DNA of 64,000 bases from Heliopora coerulea (GCA_030142905.1 JASJOG010000477.1:62001-126000); one strand, 5' to 3'. Counted from the stretch's first letter, positions 11,641 through 23,836 are shown. Translations and numbers: made by a program. Notes: generated from the letters alone by a model not told the origin.

Positions 11641-12761
11641 ATGGACACCTCAAAGGAAGCTTCCAATTTCTCTACAGACGTTTTTATGGAGGAGGTGCAA
11701 AAATATAATTGTTCATGGAATAAATATAGTAACGATTTTAGAGTCTTAGAGATAAATTCAAAAAGTTAAACTCCTGGACAAAAATAGCTGAGATGTTCAA
11801 AACAACTCCTGACGAGGCTGAAAAGATTTTCAAAAACATCAGAACTTCATTTAGAAGGTATCTGAAAAGAAAAAAATCAGTGCCATCAGGATCAGGCAGA
11901 GATGCTGTGCCAGTTTCCAGAGAGTTTGCCAATTTAGAATGGCTTGAAACGTATATAGATCATCGACCTACTTCCAGCAATGTTAGAATTAAAACTGTTA
12001 AATCAGCACAAGTTATTGACACAGGAGAGAACGAATCTGAAATAACACAAAGGTCAAATGATTTTGATGATGAAAACGACAAGAAAGAAAATGATTGTGC
12101 AATGGATGGTCTGGAAAATGAAGATGAACTTAAGTGTGATACTGAGCAAGATAATGAAGAGTCAACATTATGTGAGGACAGTGAGTGTGCCAGTATTTCA
12201 AGTTGTACCAAAATTGATAGTCTGTCGAGCGAACCAAAACAAAAAGGATGTCGAAAAGCAAAATCCAGGACAGTTAAGAGGAATAAACCATGGAGTGCTG
12301 TAAAGAAACCATCAACAAACCAGGAAATAGATAAAGCTATTATGGAACACCTAGTCTGTCAGCCCATTTGAAGAAGGTAGGAGAGATGGAAAAACAAAAA
12401 CTACCAGAGGACGTTGGTGATGAAGATAATCTCTTTTGTAGAAGTCTTGAACCAAGGACTTAGGATGCTTCCTGCCAGAAGCAAGGCTTTTGTAAGACTA
12501 CAAATTGAACAAGTGTTTTGTCAAGCAGAGTTTGCTGGCTCTTTCTTACCTGACACTCCTAGTCCTGCTTCACAACTACAGTTCCCTGGAAATTGCTACA
12601 ACAAACCACAACAGCAGGAAGCTTATATGCAATGTATTGTCCAGCCAAATTATGGTCAAGATCAGTGCAATCTATCATATCAACATAATTTGCAGGATTT
12701 TATCCCCAACACACTTTTTGGTTCTGCAGATAAGAGATGTAAAACTTTTAAAAAACTTTAA
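11641..12761 (+). pseudogene. MADF/BESS-like protein of the Harbinger element, frameshifted
   Basis: It begins at ATG 11641 (MDTSKEASNFSTDVFMEEV). A frameshift near 11755 joins the next open stretch, which reads through LNSWTKIAEMFKTTPDEAEK and IFKNIRTSFRRYLKRKK, the pattern of a MADF DNA-binding domain. A long acidic and serine-rich linker follows (about 12010-12250) and then, after another frame change near 12370, a BESS-like block LRMLPARSKAFVRLQIEQVF. Harbinger elements carry a Myb/SANT or MADF partner that binds DNA and helps the transposase enter the nucleus. Two frame breaks suggest a dead copy; introns are an alternative for the second. Confidence 0.6.
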
Positions 12762-13361
12762 TGATTACAAATACTGATTTGTGTGTTGCTTAGTCCTTTG
12801 TGGAACATTGTTTCCTGCTGTTGTTTTAAGTTAATAATTAAACTAACTGGACTTGGCTTCAGAAAAATGACAAAGCAAATAGTGTATATAATTCATATGC
12901 ATTACAGACTTTTAAAACTATAAATTAACAAGCTTATGTACATAAAATTGAAGAAGGCCAACCAGCCAAAACATTTTTTATTGAAGTAACTGTTAAAAGT
13001 TGACTGCCTCTACACTCATGTTTTAACTAATCTATGAAATAGAGCAGACACCTTGGTGGGATTCTTCTCCTAGGAGCTCTTTGTTTGGTTTGACCACTCC
13101 TTATACATATATATATGTAGCTATAACAAACTGCAACCAATAGTGAAGAGTGAGAAGACGGCCATACAAAACAGGAAGGAATGCAAAATTAATTGAACAA
13201 AACTTTTTGGGCAAATGCAAACAGTTATTTTTGTCCGTTGTTTATAGGATTTTCCAGCAGCCACTCTGTAATGCATTCCAACATCATTTTTCAATTAAGC
13301 CACAATTTGCCCATATAGCAAATTATTTATAGTCAAAATTTTATTGATTATCTCATGTATC

Positions 13362-14458
13362 TCATGTATTACTTTGAATGTTATTTATTATCCTACAGCT
13401 TCTGATATGCCTATACTGCCATTCAACTGCACCCTCTCCACTGACAAAGTATTCCATAAAGTCATTTCTACTTTTAGCCACTTCCAAGCCATATCTTTTG
13501 CCTCCAGTCTTTCCCATTTGAGCCAGTCCACCCTCATCTGTTCGTACGTTTCTCCAGTCTCCAGGAATCAGGTCTCCATTACTACTAAAACTATCAACAA
13601 ATCCATTTGGCAAATAACAGGCATCGTCAGTCAATGGAAGGTAATTATGAAAACAGACTATAGCCTTTATGACTTTCTCTACAGTTTCAACACTTGCTTT
13701 GATTGGTCGTCTATAAATCCACCATTTGGCTGCCAGAATTCCAAACGTGTTCTCAACAGTCCTTCCAACATGTGAAAGCCTGTAATTGAATATTCTTTTT
13801 TTCTCATCAACATGTTTACCGGGAAATGGTTTCATAAGCCATGGCTTAAATGCAAAAATATCATCTCCGACCAAAACATAAGGCAGCCTGAAGTTTCCTA
13901 CAGTTCTTGGGCTGGAATATTAAAATTTGATGGCCTATTTTCAAACATTTGGCCAAAACTGATTCTGATAAGATTGCAGCATCATCCCTGCCATAAGCAC
14001 CAATATCTACTAGACAGAAACAATACTTAGCATTACAAACTGCCATTAACACTACACCATGAAAATGTTTATAATTATAAAATGGTGATCCAGCACCATG
14101 CAGACACTCAATGCAGACATGTTTACCATCTACTGCACCCAAGCATTGGGAAAGTTCCATTCTTTTACGAATTCATTGGCTTTCTTTAACCAGTCCTGTA
14201 GACTCTGGGGCGTTTCATATACGTTTTCTATAATGCCTGCCATATTCCGTCACATGTTTCTCGAACTATATTGGAAACAGTTGACAGTCTAACTCTGAAC
14301 AGAAGTGAATGTGACAGTTGAGAGTCGCCTGTAGCTAAATACCTCACACATAGGCAAAGTCGCTCACTTGGTGAAATAGGATCTCGTGATCGACAAAACT
14401 TTTTTGTTATATGAGGGGCTACAAGTCTCGTCAGGTGCTCAAGCCTTTCTGGAGACAT
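13362..14458 (-). pseudogene. PIF/Harbinger DDE transposase (HARBI1-like), broken
   Basis: Three overlapping minus-strand frames make one transposase: 14458-14228 (N-terminal, LSHSLLFRVRLSTVSNIVRE), 14160-13861 (CLGAVDGKHVCIECLHGAGS, then LVDIGAYGRDDAAIL) and 13874-13362 (GRTVENTFGILAAKWWIYRR). The GAVDGKH and VDIGAYGRDDA blocks carry the first two acidic catalytic residues and VENTFGILA the third. Frame changes near 13,870 and around 14,190 show it is inactivated. It is the catalytic partner of the MADF protein in the same element. Confidence 0.8.
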
Positions 14459-15205
14459 CCTGAAAAACCTAGAATAAAAGTCAGACAGTGAAATTGAAGT
14501 CTTTTGCTTTGCAATTTTTTATTGGTTCATCTTGAATTGAAATTTCAGATTCCTCTTAAGACTTAACATTCAAAAGTAAGTTTTTCTGTGTTCAAATTTT
14601 TATACAAGAATGTCCGCAAGTCTTTTTCTCGTGTTTTTTCACCGGAAAGTCGACTTTGTAAAGATATTACACCTGTCCACTATATAAGTGTTACTTTTGT
14701 CTCAAACTATTTTTCAGTGCTATAAATTAGTCAAAGAAATCACAAACAATTGGCTAGCATACAGTGTATACCTTAGTCAACACACTTCACAAACAATTAA
14801 ATAGTTTACTCACTGACTTTCGATAGATTTTAATCATTACAAGAAATGAGCATACCTAGTACATACCTGAAAAAAAATTCTCGGTCAAAAATTTAGAGTT
14901 CACTAACAAGCGTGTGATAGGGACCATATTGTTTTCGTCTTTCAAAAATTTTCCTTACCTAAAATCGGTGCTTTCTTCGTCTTTGCAACTGACGTCGCCT
15001 TCGGAGTAGCACAAGTAAGAAAAAATAATTTGCTTGGAGCAACAGTCTTTCATCAAAGGCCGCCATTCAATTTGATGCGAAAAGAACACCCTCCTACGAT
15101 TGTAGCGATCTCAGCGTTATATGGAAACCAGGCTATACTTTTCAGCGATCGTAGCGATTGTAGCGATCGCGGCGATCGTAGCGATCATATGGAAACCAGG
15201 CTTTA

Positions 15206-17448
15206 AAATTCAGCCCAAAGTGTGAGGAAGCCTTCATCAAAAAAGGATTTTACAACTGGAAGAAAGCTAGTCAGAGGCTTCGAGAACACGAAAAGTGTCA
15301 TAGCCATCGAGAAGCATTGTTCCAGTTTCAAGCACTCTAGCAACCAAGTGTTTCTGCTCAACTTAATACCCATCATGCTGAAGAACAAGCTGAACGAAGA
15401 GAAGCATTATTGAAGCAATTGTCGTCCCTAAAATACCTAGTGCGACAAGAAGTGGCCATTAAGGGACACAAAGAAGATGAGGATAACCTTGTAGAAATTT
15501 TAAAGTGCCGCTCAGAAGATGTTCCTGTACTGAAAGAATGGTTAAAGAATAGTTCATATAAGTCGCATGATATCATCAATGAGTTGATTCAGCTAATGGC
15601 CCATAGAATTCTGCGGGAACTTCTTCATGATATATGGGAAGCTCAGTGGTTTGCTCTTATTGCTGACGAAACGAGAGATATCAGTGGCTCAGAGCAATGA
15701 ATGAATGAATGAACGAACGAACGAACGAATGAATGAATGAAAGACTTTATTGAAGTGCCATTGATATTTAGCTTAAAGAAACTAATTGGGGACACTATTT
15801 ACGCATTAAGATATATCTAAGCTTAAAAAGTTAAAATTAATTACAATTTACTTAGAGGAGAAAAGAAACCTTAATAGATAAATAAATAAATTAATAAATA
15901 CATAAATAAATAAGATATATGTAAGAATATAAAGTCTTATATATAAAAAGCGTATAATGTAAGAATATAAAATTTAGACTTTATTGCGGTCTAGCAGCAT
16001 ATAGCAGTTTCCCTAAGGTGGGTTGATGACCATTACATAGTTCATGAAGATTTGGTTGGTCTCGTTGAAGTAGAAATGACTGATGCAAAAACATTTACTT
16101 TCACCCTTAAAGATGTCCTGTTACGTTGTAATCTGCAGTTGACTCAGTGCCGTGGTCAGGCCTATCATGGAGCATCAAACACGGCTGGTCACATTTCTGG
16201 AGTTTCCACAAGAATTGCCATGGAAGAACCAAAAGCAGTGTACATCCATTGCTTTGCTCACTCCTTAAATCTGTGCTTACAAGAATGCGCTAGATATTGT
16301 GATTGCGTTAAGGATGCCTTAAGCTTAGCATCAGATTTGGCTACTCTTATTTGTGCTCCACCCAAAAGATTGGCACTTTTTAAGAATTTGAAATCTGACA
16401 TGAATGATGACACACCTGGAATAAAGCCTCTCTGCCCAACTAGGTGGACGATGCGTACCGATGCTCTTGATGCTATAATCAAGAACTACGATGTTATATA
16501 TACTGAATTAGACATTGTTGGTAAAGATTCTTCCGATGAGACATCAAAAAAATCTTCTGGTTTTATGGCACTGATGGAAAAATTTAGCACATTCTTTGGT
16601 TCGAAGCTATCCTTTATGGTCTTCAGCGCAATGGAAGAACTTTCAAAGACGTTGCACAGTTGTACTCTAAATGCACAAGAAGCCACCTCTGCAGCTGCTA
16701 ATGCACTCAAATTTCTCGAAAGGCAGAGATCTGACGATCAGTTTGGTACATTTTACCAAACAACTGTAGCAGAAGCAAAGGACCATACTGACCTTCCAGT
16801 AATACCTAGACACATACGAATTCCGAGGAGAGTGGATGGTGGGTCAGCTAATCATCGTTTTGAAACACCATAAGATTACTACCGAAAACACTATTTTGAA
16901 GTTCTAAATCTCCTTGCTTCTGAACTCAAAAGGCGTTTTGATCAGAAGTCTCTTAAGGTTATAAACGAGATTGAGCAGGTGCTTTTGAAATCGTGTAATG
17001 ATATTCCTGTTCAATTTTCCGTAGAGTTCGTAGAGAAATACTCCACTGATTTAAACATAGAGCGTCTCAAAGTTCAGTTAGCAATGCTGCCAGATTTAAT
17101 AAAGACAGCTAACGAACAATGTCACTTTGGAATAAAGTCACGTCAATAAACACTCTCTGTGATGTGATGAATACAGGAAACTTCTCTAAAACTATGTTCA
17201 GCAAAGTTGACCGACTGTTACGTGTTTACCTGACTATCCCAATGTCGTCTGCAACTGCAGAAAGAACTTTCTCTGCACTTCGACTTTTGAAGAACTACTT
17301 GCGATCAAGAATGACACAAAAAAGGCTAAATCACATCATGTTGCTGTTTATATACAAAGAAAAAGTTGAAAAGCTTGACCTAAAGGCAATTGCAAAGGAT
17401 TTCATCGCGGGGAATAGTCGACGGAAAGCTTTCTTTGGTCAATTTTAA
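15206..17448 (+). pseudogene. hAT-like transposase (DUF4371 / ZMYM-type), decayed
   Basis: The first part, 15206-15697, reads KKGFYNWKKASQRLREHEKC, then ADETRDISGSEQ, the DUF4371-type RNase H start. After a 310-bp insertion the frame resumes near 16018 with WVDDHYIVHEDLVGL, CRGQAYHGASNTAGHISGV and VYIHCFAHSLNLCLQE. A TAA at 16871-16873 interrupts it. The C-terminal stretch 17119-17448 carries IPMSSATAERTFSALRLLK, the hAT dimerisation motif. It starts right at the Harbinger right end, so the missing N-terminal zinc-finger part may have been cut off there. Stops and frame changes make it non-functional. Confidence 0.75.
15698..16006 (-). mobile_element. Short microsatellite-tailed insertion in the hAT transposase
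   Basis: About 310 bp of AT-rich DNA split the transposase frame between SGSEQ and the downstream WVDDHY block. One end is a run of aatg/aacg repeats next to cttcaataaagtctttcatt read on the minus strand, the look of a LINE or SINE 3' end with a microsatellite tail. Possible agca repeats flank it. No coding sequence is inside. Confidence 0.55.
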
Positions 17449-18884
17449 AGACAAAAACGCCTGAACTTTCAGGCTATCGAGCATAACCATTAAAGCATGT
17501 TCAAAATCGAACTAGTGATAGTATACGAATTCTAAAATCCTGACTTTGGCTTCAGACTTCGTGGCTTGCTAACCCCGCTATCTTACATTTGAATAAACGT
17601 TTTCATTTGGCTTATGCTAATATATCTTGTTAATGATTGTCTGAATGCAAAGAAAAATCCATTTAGACTTCATGTATACGAAACAACCGGGCACTATTTT
17701 TATGTTCGGATGCGCATTAAATGTTTCATAGCTAATACCCTAAACTCAATTAAAATTTTTCTTTGGTTTAGCTGAAAATTAGCCCTTCCAAAATAAATGT
17801 TGTCCCGCCGCCCCGGAATAAAACCGAACGTCGTTCATACAAAAACAATCTGGGAATCAAAAACAATGAAAATAAGGGTGGTTCAAGTGATTCCTATGGC
17901 AGAATTGACGTTTCAAGTTAGCTTCTAACTACCTCTAACGTATCGTAATTCTTCAGGAAATGTTTTTAATTTACTCAGTAACTAACAATTTCTAAAATTG
18001 ACCACCTTCACATCTCTGATGTTGTTTATCATTTTTTTTTGAGGGGGTGGCATCTTTTCAAAAAAACATTCCCATGCTAGTCTTATGTCCGGTAACCTGC
18101 AAATGTCTTTGCTTTTGAATCCCCGAAATAAACCGTATTATTGCAAAAGGGAAAGTGTTCGTTCTCCCAATTGATTGTTCATTCCACGACAAAAATTTTA
18201 AAGAAAAACACGTTGGGGGTCATCCCCCTTTTTCTCGAATTAAATTGAACGATAATCGAGAGCCATTTCTGGAACGTCACTATTGCTATATCAACCTTCC
18301 AAACTTATTCTTTAGCTATAGTTTTAGATGCTCAGACAGTTTTGCCATGCCATTCAGTTTAAGTCTTCTTCCGAAATATTTATAATGTGCATGTTTCCGC
18401 GACTCAAATTTACATTTTCCACTTTTCAAAAAGCCGTAGGGAGCCACCGTACAAGACGTCTTCTGTTGACTTGTCGTACGGACCGACAAATGCACAGCCA
18501 CCACTTTCTTTGGCCACCGTCAATTGCATATTTTCGCATTAACAGTTCGAGCAGATAGATTTTTAAAGCAAGTGGTAGTCATTTACTTAAAACTAAACAA
18601 GATTCTTGTTGTTTATTCTGTTTTTTATGTGTTTTTGTTGGGTTTTTTTTTATTTTTATTTTTGAACTTTGCAGATATGGGAAAAACCATGCATCGTATA
18701 TTTTGAAATTTTCGAAATGTACTTTGTTTCTATATAACTCGCTATTTTAACCAAAAACTATAATCAGTTAAAAAAAATTATGAAAAATAGTTAATTGAGC
18801 AAAAATAATTATTTCAATATTAGCTAAGATTGATCATCCCAAGCGCTCTTTCAATGAGAGAACATTGATCATTGTTACAACAAT

Positions 18885-19083
18885 TTGGTTTTTAGTCTCA
18901 AATCTTTTTACTGTTCTAAGGTTTGGTCTAACACATCAGAAAGAAATATACGAAAATTACTATCCATGCAAAATTTCGTGACTTGTATTGTTACAGGTAA
19001 GAAGAAACTTAACCACATCACACCAACTTTAAAAGACTCACGTTGGCTACCAGTTAAAACTTACCTTCGTTATCAGCACGCGA
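18885..19083 (+). pseudogene. LINE (CR1/jockey-type) reverse-transcriptase C-terminal scrap
   Basis: The frame contains SMQNFVTCIVTGKKKLNHIT followed by PTLKDSRWLPVKTYLRYQ. This matches the conserved region downstream of the RT domain in non-LTR elements (the QN..A.R.VTG...DHITP.L..L.WLPV pattern). It stops at the point where the motif ends, so it is a short dead fragment. Confidence 0.65.
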
Positions 19084-19429
19084 TTTAAGTAGTCAAGTTT
19101 ATGACTGGTTTTGCGTCCGAGTACTTTACCACACAATTTGTCAAGCGAAGGGAGGTAAGCGAATGTATTCAGTAATTTTAATGCTCAACAACTAAACATT
19201 CTTCTTTTTATGAGTACTTCTGACAAAGAGACTTTCTTATATTTGTTACGAGTGCCGGAAAACATTTTGAACAATAAGTATTAAATAGCACTGCGTAATA
19301 GAAGTTGTGTCATTACTTAAATAGCAATTATGTAATCTACTAAAAATAGCTGTAGTGTAGTCCGCTCTATATTCTATTTAGGAAGTGTTCAGTATTGCAG
19401 ACAGCCACAATCATGATAACTGAGTAAAA

Positions 19430-19640
19430 TCAGACAATTATATTACTAAGCAGATTAAATCTTTCCCAGCAGGATCAGTCTTCTATTATTTTACTCTGGA
19501 TAACGACAGACGATTTTACTCGTCAAAGGGAAACATCCTTCCGACAAAGAGTTACAACACTATCTCAATTCAACTCCTTCCAGGGAGGATCCGTCTTCCA
19601 TTACTTGATTCTGGCCAACGACAGACGATTTTACTCGTCA
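19430..19640. repeat. Dispersed repeat with cagacgattttactcgtca core (two copies)
   Basis: Two neighbouring copies share the block ttctattattttactctgg or a close form followed by cagacgattttactcgtca. Another copy is at about 23640-23690, and weaker ones are at about 31220-31260 and 31375-31420. The core gacga-ttttac-tcgtc can pair as a small hairpin. The class is unknown. Confidence 0.6.
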
Positions 19641-20817
19641 TAGACGAGACATCCTAAAATGAAGGGTCTATGTATGCTAAATAACCCTATCAGCTAGCTA
19701 AGCTGTTCTCCCAAAAGGTCCAGTAAGGGCCACCCCTCATGGGTCCAGTGTGACTACACGAGGAAACCGGAGTACTCGGAGAAAACCTGCGATGCTTGGT
19801 AGAGTCAAACTGGACAAGAATGAATTAAGATAGTGACCAAGTATGAGTGAAGATATTTATAAAAACATTAAATTATTGTATAAGAGGTAATTTTCGAAAG
19901 ACAGTAAGTCTGAAAAGATATAAAAGGAGACATCTCAGTCCGATTAGTCTGACCATACCCGTAAATTCTGAATGAAATGCGTATTACGATTTCCTGCAAC
20001 ACTGAATTTTTTCACGGTAGTTCCAGTTGCATTCGGAGATAGAACAGCTAATGTCTAACGTGTTTAAGTTCACTGATTGAGCGTGTTCGTTTCACAAATT
20101 TAGTACACCGGCTAGAAACGTTAAGTGTATGTTTAAATTGGAAGAATCAATGAAAAAAAACTGTACATGGACTTGCATTTCTCACTTTTATTATACATAA
20201 ATTATTTTATAACTTATTCTTAAAAGAATTGTTAACAACATTATAATAATAATCTAAAACCAAACTAAGAACGTAGTATATGACAGCAAGATAAGCATGG
20301 CTAGTTAAAAAAAGTTGTGTAATTTCCCCGTCTTTATAAGATAACGTCTTAAGAAGAAATAGAGTGTGTTGCTATTAATCTTATGCACAGTCTTATTGTT
20401 TCTTTTTATCACATTTATAAGTTCAGGAGTCCTTAGAAGGTGCAGTACATACAAAATAGTCTGTTGCAGGTCTTGCAGTCTGAAAAAACTAATGTAGTCT
20501 GTTGTTGGTGTTTTAATCTCAAAAAGACTAAGCCTCGAAGGGACTTCAGCCATTCCAAAGACGTTGTGTATACTGGTGATCCATTAGTTTTTAGGTTTCT
20601 TGAAGATTTTAAGTCTTCCAGGAACTTGTTTTGTTAGTCAATTAGTCAATGTCCTTAGAAGTTAATTTGTTGCTGACCTCTGAATTGTTGACATTTTTGA
20701 ACAAGTAGCTACGATAATTCAAGGGGAATAATTATTAAGGCCCATCCAATCTTCCTCGACATGAATTCATGTATTACATTACTATGAAATATTCTGAACT
20801 TATCTAAAGCAACGTTT

Positions 20818-21010
20818 TCAGCTGTCGTCTCGCCTCCATGGTTGACCTTCATAGTCCGTTCTCGAAAGATCTTCTTCACCTGCTTGAAATGCCTCGTCCC
20901 GATTCAGATTAAGCGTTGTCATTTGTGCCACGAGGGTTTCGTCCTCAACATCTGGCATTTGGAACGAAGTACCTTTACAAGAATTATTGTCTTGACAAAA
21001 CTCAATAAAC
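20818..21010 (-). CDS. MOV10-like RNA helicase copy B, exon 13 (last)
   Basis: Acceptor ttgatag; the exon encodes the C-terminal tail RFIEFCQDNNSCKGTSFQMP through LSRTDYEGQPWRRDD and the TGA stop. The last exon of copy C has the same plan (RFIQYCLDNDS, MPELVDENLAAQLEKLSL, LTRTDYEDQAWRPEE). The first G completes the Arg codon begun by exon 12. This closes the 993-residue copy B reading frame. Confidence 0.88.
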
Positions 21011-21319
21011 CTATCAAAGAAAAACATTACGACTTTCAAAGGTTTTACAGGGTAAACATATTCAACTCGCTTTTTGATGCTATGTTTCAACCAAAAAGAA
21101 AATTCACATGAAAGCCACGAGACCTTGGAGAACCACACCCGGATGAATCTCAATAACCGCAATACAACGGTCGATATCACGTTGGAGTGGTCAACAACGT
21201 ATCATATAGTAAAACAATAGAGGCAATCATTCAAACTCAACGAACAATGTCAAACCATCCGTACCCGTTAAGCTATATCGGTGCTTTTATGATCCGTGGG
21301 CAAGGAAAGTGTACGTAGT

Positions 21320-22230
21320 AGTAGGTAAGTTGGTAGGTACTAAGTAGGCAAGCAGGTGAAAAAGTAGGAAGGTAAGTAGGTAGGTAGGTAGGTAGGTAGA
21401 TAGGTAGGTAGGTAGGTAGGTAGGTAAGTAAGTAAGTCGGTAGGTAGGTAGGTAGGTAGGTAGGTAGATAGGTAGGTAGGTAGGTAGGTAGGTAGGTAGG
21501 TAGGTAGATAGGTAGGTAGGTAGGTAGGTAGGTAGGTAAGTAAGTAAGTCGGTAGGTAGGTAGGTAGGTAGGTAGGTAGGTAGGTAGGTAGGTAGGTAGG
21601 TAGGTAGGTAGGTAGGTAGGTAGGTAAGTAAGTAAGTAAGTAAGTAGGTAGGTAGGTAGGTAGGTAGGTAGGTAGGTAGGTAGGTAGGAAGGCAGGTAGG
21701 TAGGTAGGTAGGTAGGTACGTACGTATGTAAGTAGGTATGTAGGTAGGTATGTAGGTAGGTAGGTAGGAAGGAAGGAAGGAAGGAAGGAAGGAAGGAAGG
21801 AAGGAAGGTAAGTAGGTAGGTAGGTAGGTAGGTAGGTAGGTAGGTAGGTAGGTAGGTAGGTAGGTAGGTAGGTAGGTAGGTAGGTAGGTAGGTAGGTAGT
21901 AAGGAAGGTAGGTAGGTAGGTAGGTAGGTAGGAAAGAAGGAAGGTAGGTAGGTAGGTAGGTCGGTCGGTAAGTAGGTAGGTAGGTCGGTAAGTAGATAGG
22001 TAGGTAGGTAGGTAGGTAGGTAGGTAGGTAGGTAGGTAGGAAAGAAGGAAGGTAGGTAGGTAGGTAGGTCGGTCGGTAAGTAGGTAGGTAGGTCGGTCGG
22101 TAAGTAGATAGGTAGGTAGGCAGGTAGGCAGGTGGGCAGGTACGCAGGTACGCAGGTAGGTAGGTAGGTAGGTAGGTAGGTAGGTAGGTAGGTGGGCAGG
22201 TGGGCGGGCAGGTGGGCAGGCAGGTAGTAA
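21320..22230. repeat. (TAGG)n microsatellite, about 900 bp
   Basis: Nearly uninterrupted ggta/gtag tetranucleotides with blocks of gtaa, ggaa, ggtc and ggca variants, ending in G-rich ggtgggcgggcagg. The minus-strand open frame across it encodes only a Pro-Thr-Tyr-Leu repeat and is not a gene. Confidence 0.97.
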
Positions 22231-22259
22231 AGTTAGAAAACGTTTAGAGCTAGCACTCG

Positions 22260-23300
22260 ACCAAAAAGACGAGAAAATTTGGTATTGACGTTTCAAGCTA
22301 AATCCCTTCGTTCGTTGTGATAACTTTGGGTGAAGCAACTACCTGAAATATACGAAAAGAAACTTCGACGTTTCGAGCGAAGGCCCTTCGTCGGGAAGTT
22401 AGTAGCGTGGGTCGGGAAAACAACATGAGCTTTTATACTGTTGAATACAAAAGCGATCACGTGATAAAAAATAGACCAATAAGATGGATTTGGTAAAAAC
22501 AAAGTATAAACAAAAAATGTAAATCACATAACAGAATATATTAAGGAGGACACTAGGTTATAATTGCATAATATGCGGATAAACAAGAACAAAATGGAAA
22601 AGGTTAGTAATACAGATACAATAAACTAACATCAAGCCTAGACAAATAGACTTAAACATAAGAAAAACGCTCATTAATACCATGGGGGTGGACGGTGCCG
22701 AGTTCGGAAATGAGACGCATTTCATGTCTTTTGCAGCTATCATTGCTACCAGAAATGGGACAGAGGGCTCGAATTTTCATATCAGAAACACTGTGATTAC
22801 CAGCATTGAAATGTCTGGCAACAGGCTGGTTAGCATCGCCACCAATGACAGCGCGGCGGTGCTCACCAAACTTTGTCCTCAAAAGTCTTTCAGTTTCTCC
22901 AATGTAAAGCATGCCACATCTACTGCATGAGATGCAGCAGATGAGATGGGAGGAGGTGCATGTGAAATGGTGCTTGATATGATACTTAGATTTAGGTGCC
23001 AGAATAGTGGTGAAAGAATCTAGGAAGTTACAAGTTTTACATTGACCCACACCACAAGGAAACGTGCCGTTATGTGACGACGAATCCTGTGGTAGGGAGC
23101 TATGGACTAGGATTTCACGGATATTTTTGCTGTGTCGAAAAGAGACTAGGGGGTTATTGGAGAAAATGGAGGATGTTTCAGGGTCGTTTTTCAGGACATG
23201 ATAACTCTTCCTAATGACATCTCTAACTTTGAAATTAAAAGAATGATAAGTTAGAACTAGGGAAATTTTGTTATCCCTTAGTTCGTTGTCTCTCTTTTAA
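22260..23300 (-). pseudogene. Penelope-like element 3' fragment with GIY-YIG domain
   Basis: On the minus strand the frame runs from about 23290 through GTFPCGVGQCKTCNFLDSF to CCISCSRCGMLYIGETERLL and EHRRAVIG, ending at 22652. This is the cysteine-rich linker and GIY-YIG endonuclease of canonical Penelope-like elements. No reverse-transcriptase core is found, so the copy is 5'-truncated. Hammerhead-like sequence lies 3' of the ORF at 22361-22399, as in known PLE terminal repeats. It sits in an intron of MOV10 copy B in the same orientation as the gene. Confidence 0.8.
22361..22399 (-). ncRNA. Hammerhead-ribozyme-like motif of the PLE
   Basis: Read on the minus strand: ccgacgaag, a short stem region (ggccttcgct), then cgaaacgtcg. 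This resembles the CUGANGA ... GAAA core of minimal hammerheads in Penelope-like elements, with one mismatch (CCGACGA). A degenerate second copy lies at about 22271-22312 (cgaacgaag ... tgaaacgtc). The location 3' of the GIY-YIG ORF fits; activity is unproven. Confidence 0.5.
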
Positions 23301-23836
23301 CTCTCTACTTAGTTCAAAACGTCCAACACAGCATTCTCTTTTATATACCAAACAATTGAGGTTTGTAACCCGATGTAAGCATATTAAAAGAAAGTTACTC
23401 GAGGCTAAGTAAAAACTATTCAAAAACCCGAAGTTTGGGTAGACTCGACTACCTTCTTTAGGAGTGAAACCAAGTGAAATCAGGAGCGAAATATCTGTTA
23501 ATGAGTTCAATGTTGGAAATAATGACAGTATATTTTCTGGTAATGAGTAGTCAAAGGTACAATACAACTTCGAATAAGATCGATATAATGTTGGAACAAA
23601 AAAAAATCTATGTATTAAACTATTTCCTGGCGGTACAAGACTTCTATTATTTTGTTCTGGCTACTCCAGACGATTTTACTCGTCAAAGGGAGAGCTTCCG
23701 CCGGGAAAGAGTTTAACAGATTTCGCAAATTATTGCACTCTTTTTCTATTCTTGTACCTTGGGTGTCGTCTTTTTAATGGAGTAAAGACTTCACTTGATG
23801 TTTGCAAATGGTCGACATCACATCAACTTTACGCAC

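Larger units (their letters stand above)
11338..15202. mobile_element. PIF/Harbinger-type DNA transposon
   Basis: The ends are inverted copies of AGCCTGGTTTCCATATGATC (11338 rightward; reverse complement ending at 15202). Both subterminal regions are full of gatcgc words spaced about 9 bp apart, like transposase-binding arrays. Inside are a minus-strand DDE transposase and a plus-strand MADF/BESS-like protein, the two-gene layout of PIF/Harbinger elements. A TAA precedes the left end, and a TAA starts one base beyond the right end, consistent with the TWA duplication of this superfamily. A second internal end sequence at 15119-15135 suggests a nested or duplicated terminus. Confidence 0.8.
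17449..20817. other. Intergenic region between copies A and B
   Basis: This spacer holds a LINE fragment at 18885-19083 and two copies of a short dispersed repeat at about 19430-19640. It also holds a stretch at about 19725-19810 with gaggaaaccggagtactcgg, a sequence I recall as widely repeated. The remainder is AT-rich with no supported gene. Confidence 0.5.
21011..23836 (-). other. MOV10 copy B, intron 12
   Basis: A 2.8-kb intron occupied by the (TAGG)n tract at 21320-22230 and a Penelope-like element fragment at about 22260-23300. A copy of the cagacgattttactcgtca repeat lies at about 23640-23690. Confidence 0.7.

Noticed and set aside
21340..22338. A 332-codon minus-strand open frame rich in Pro-Thr-Tyr-Leu
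   Set aside because: It is a translation of the (TAGG)n microsatellite, with no start context or domain.
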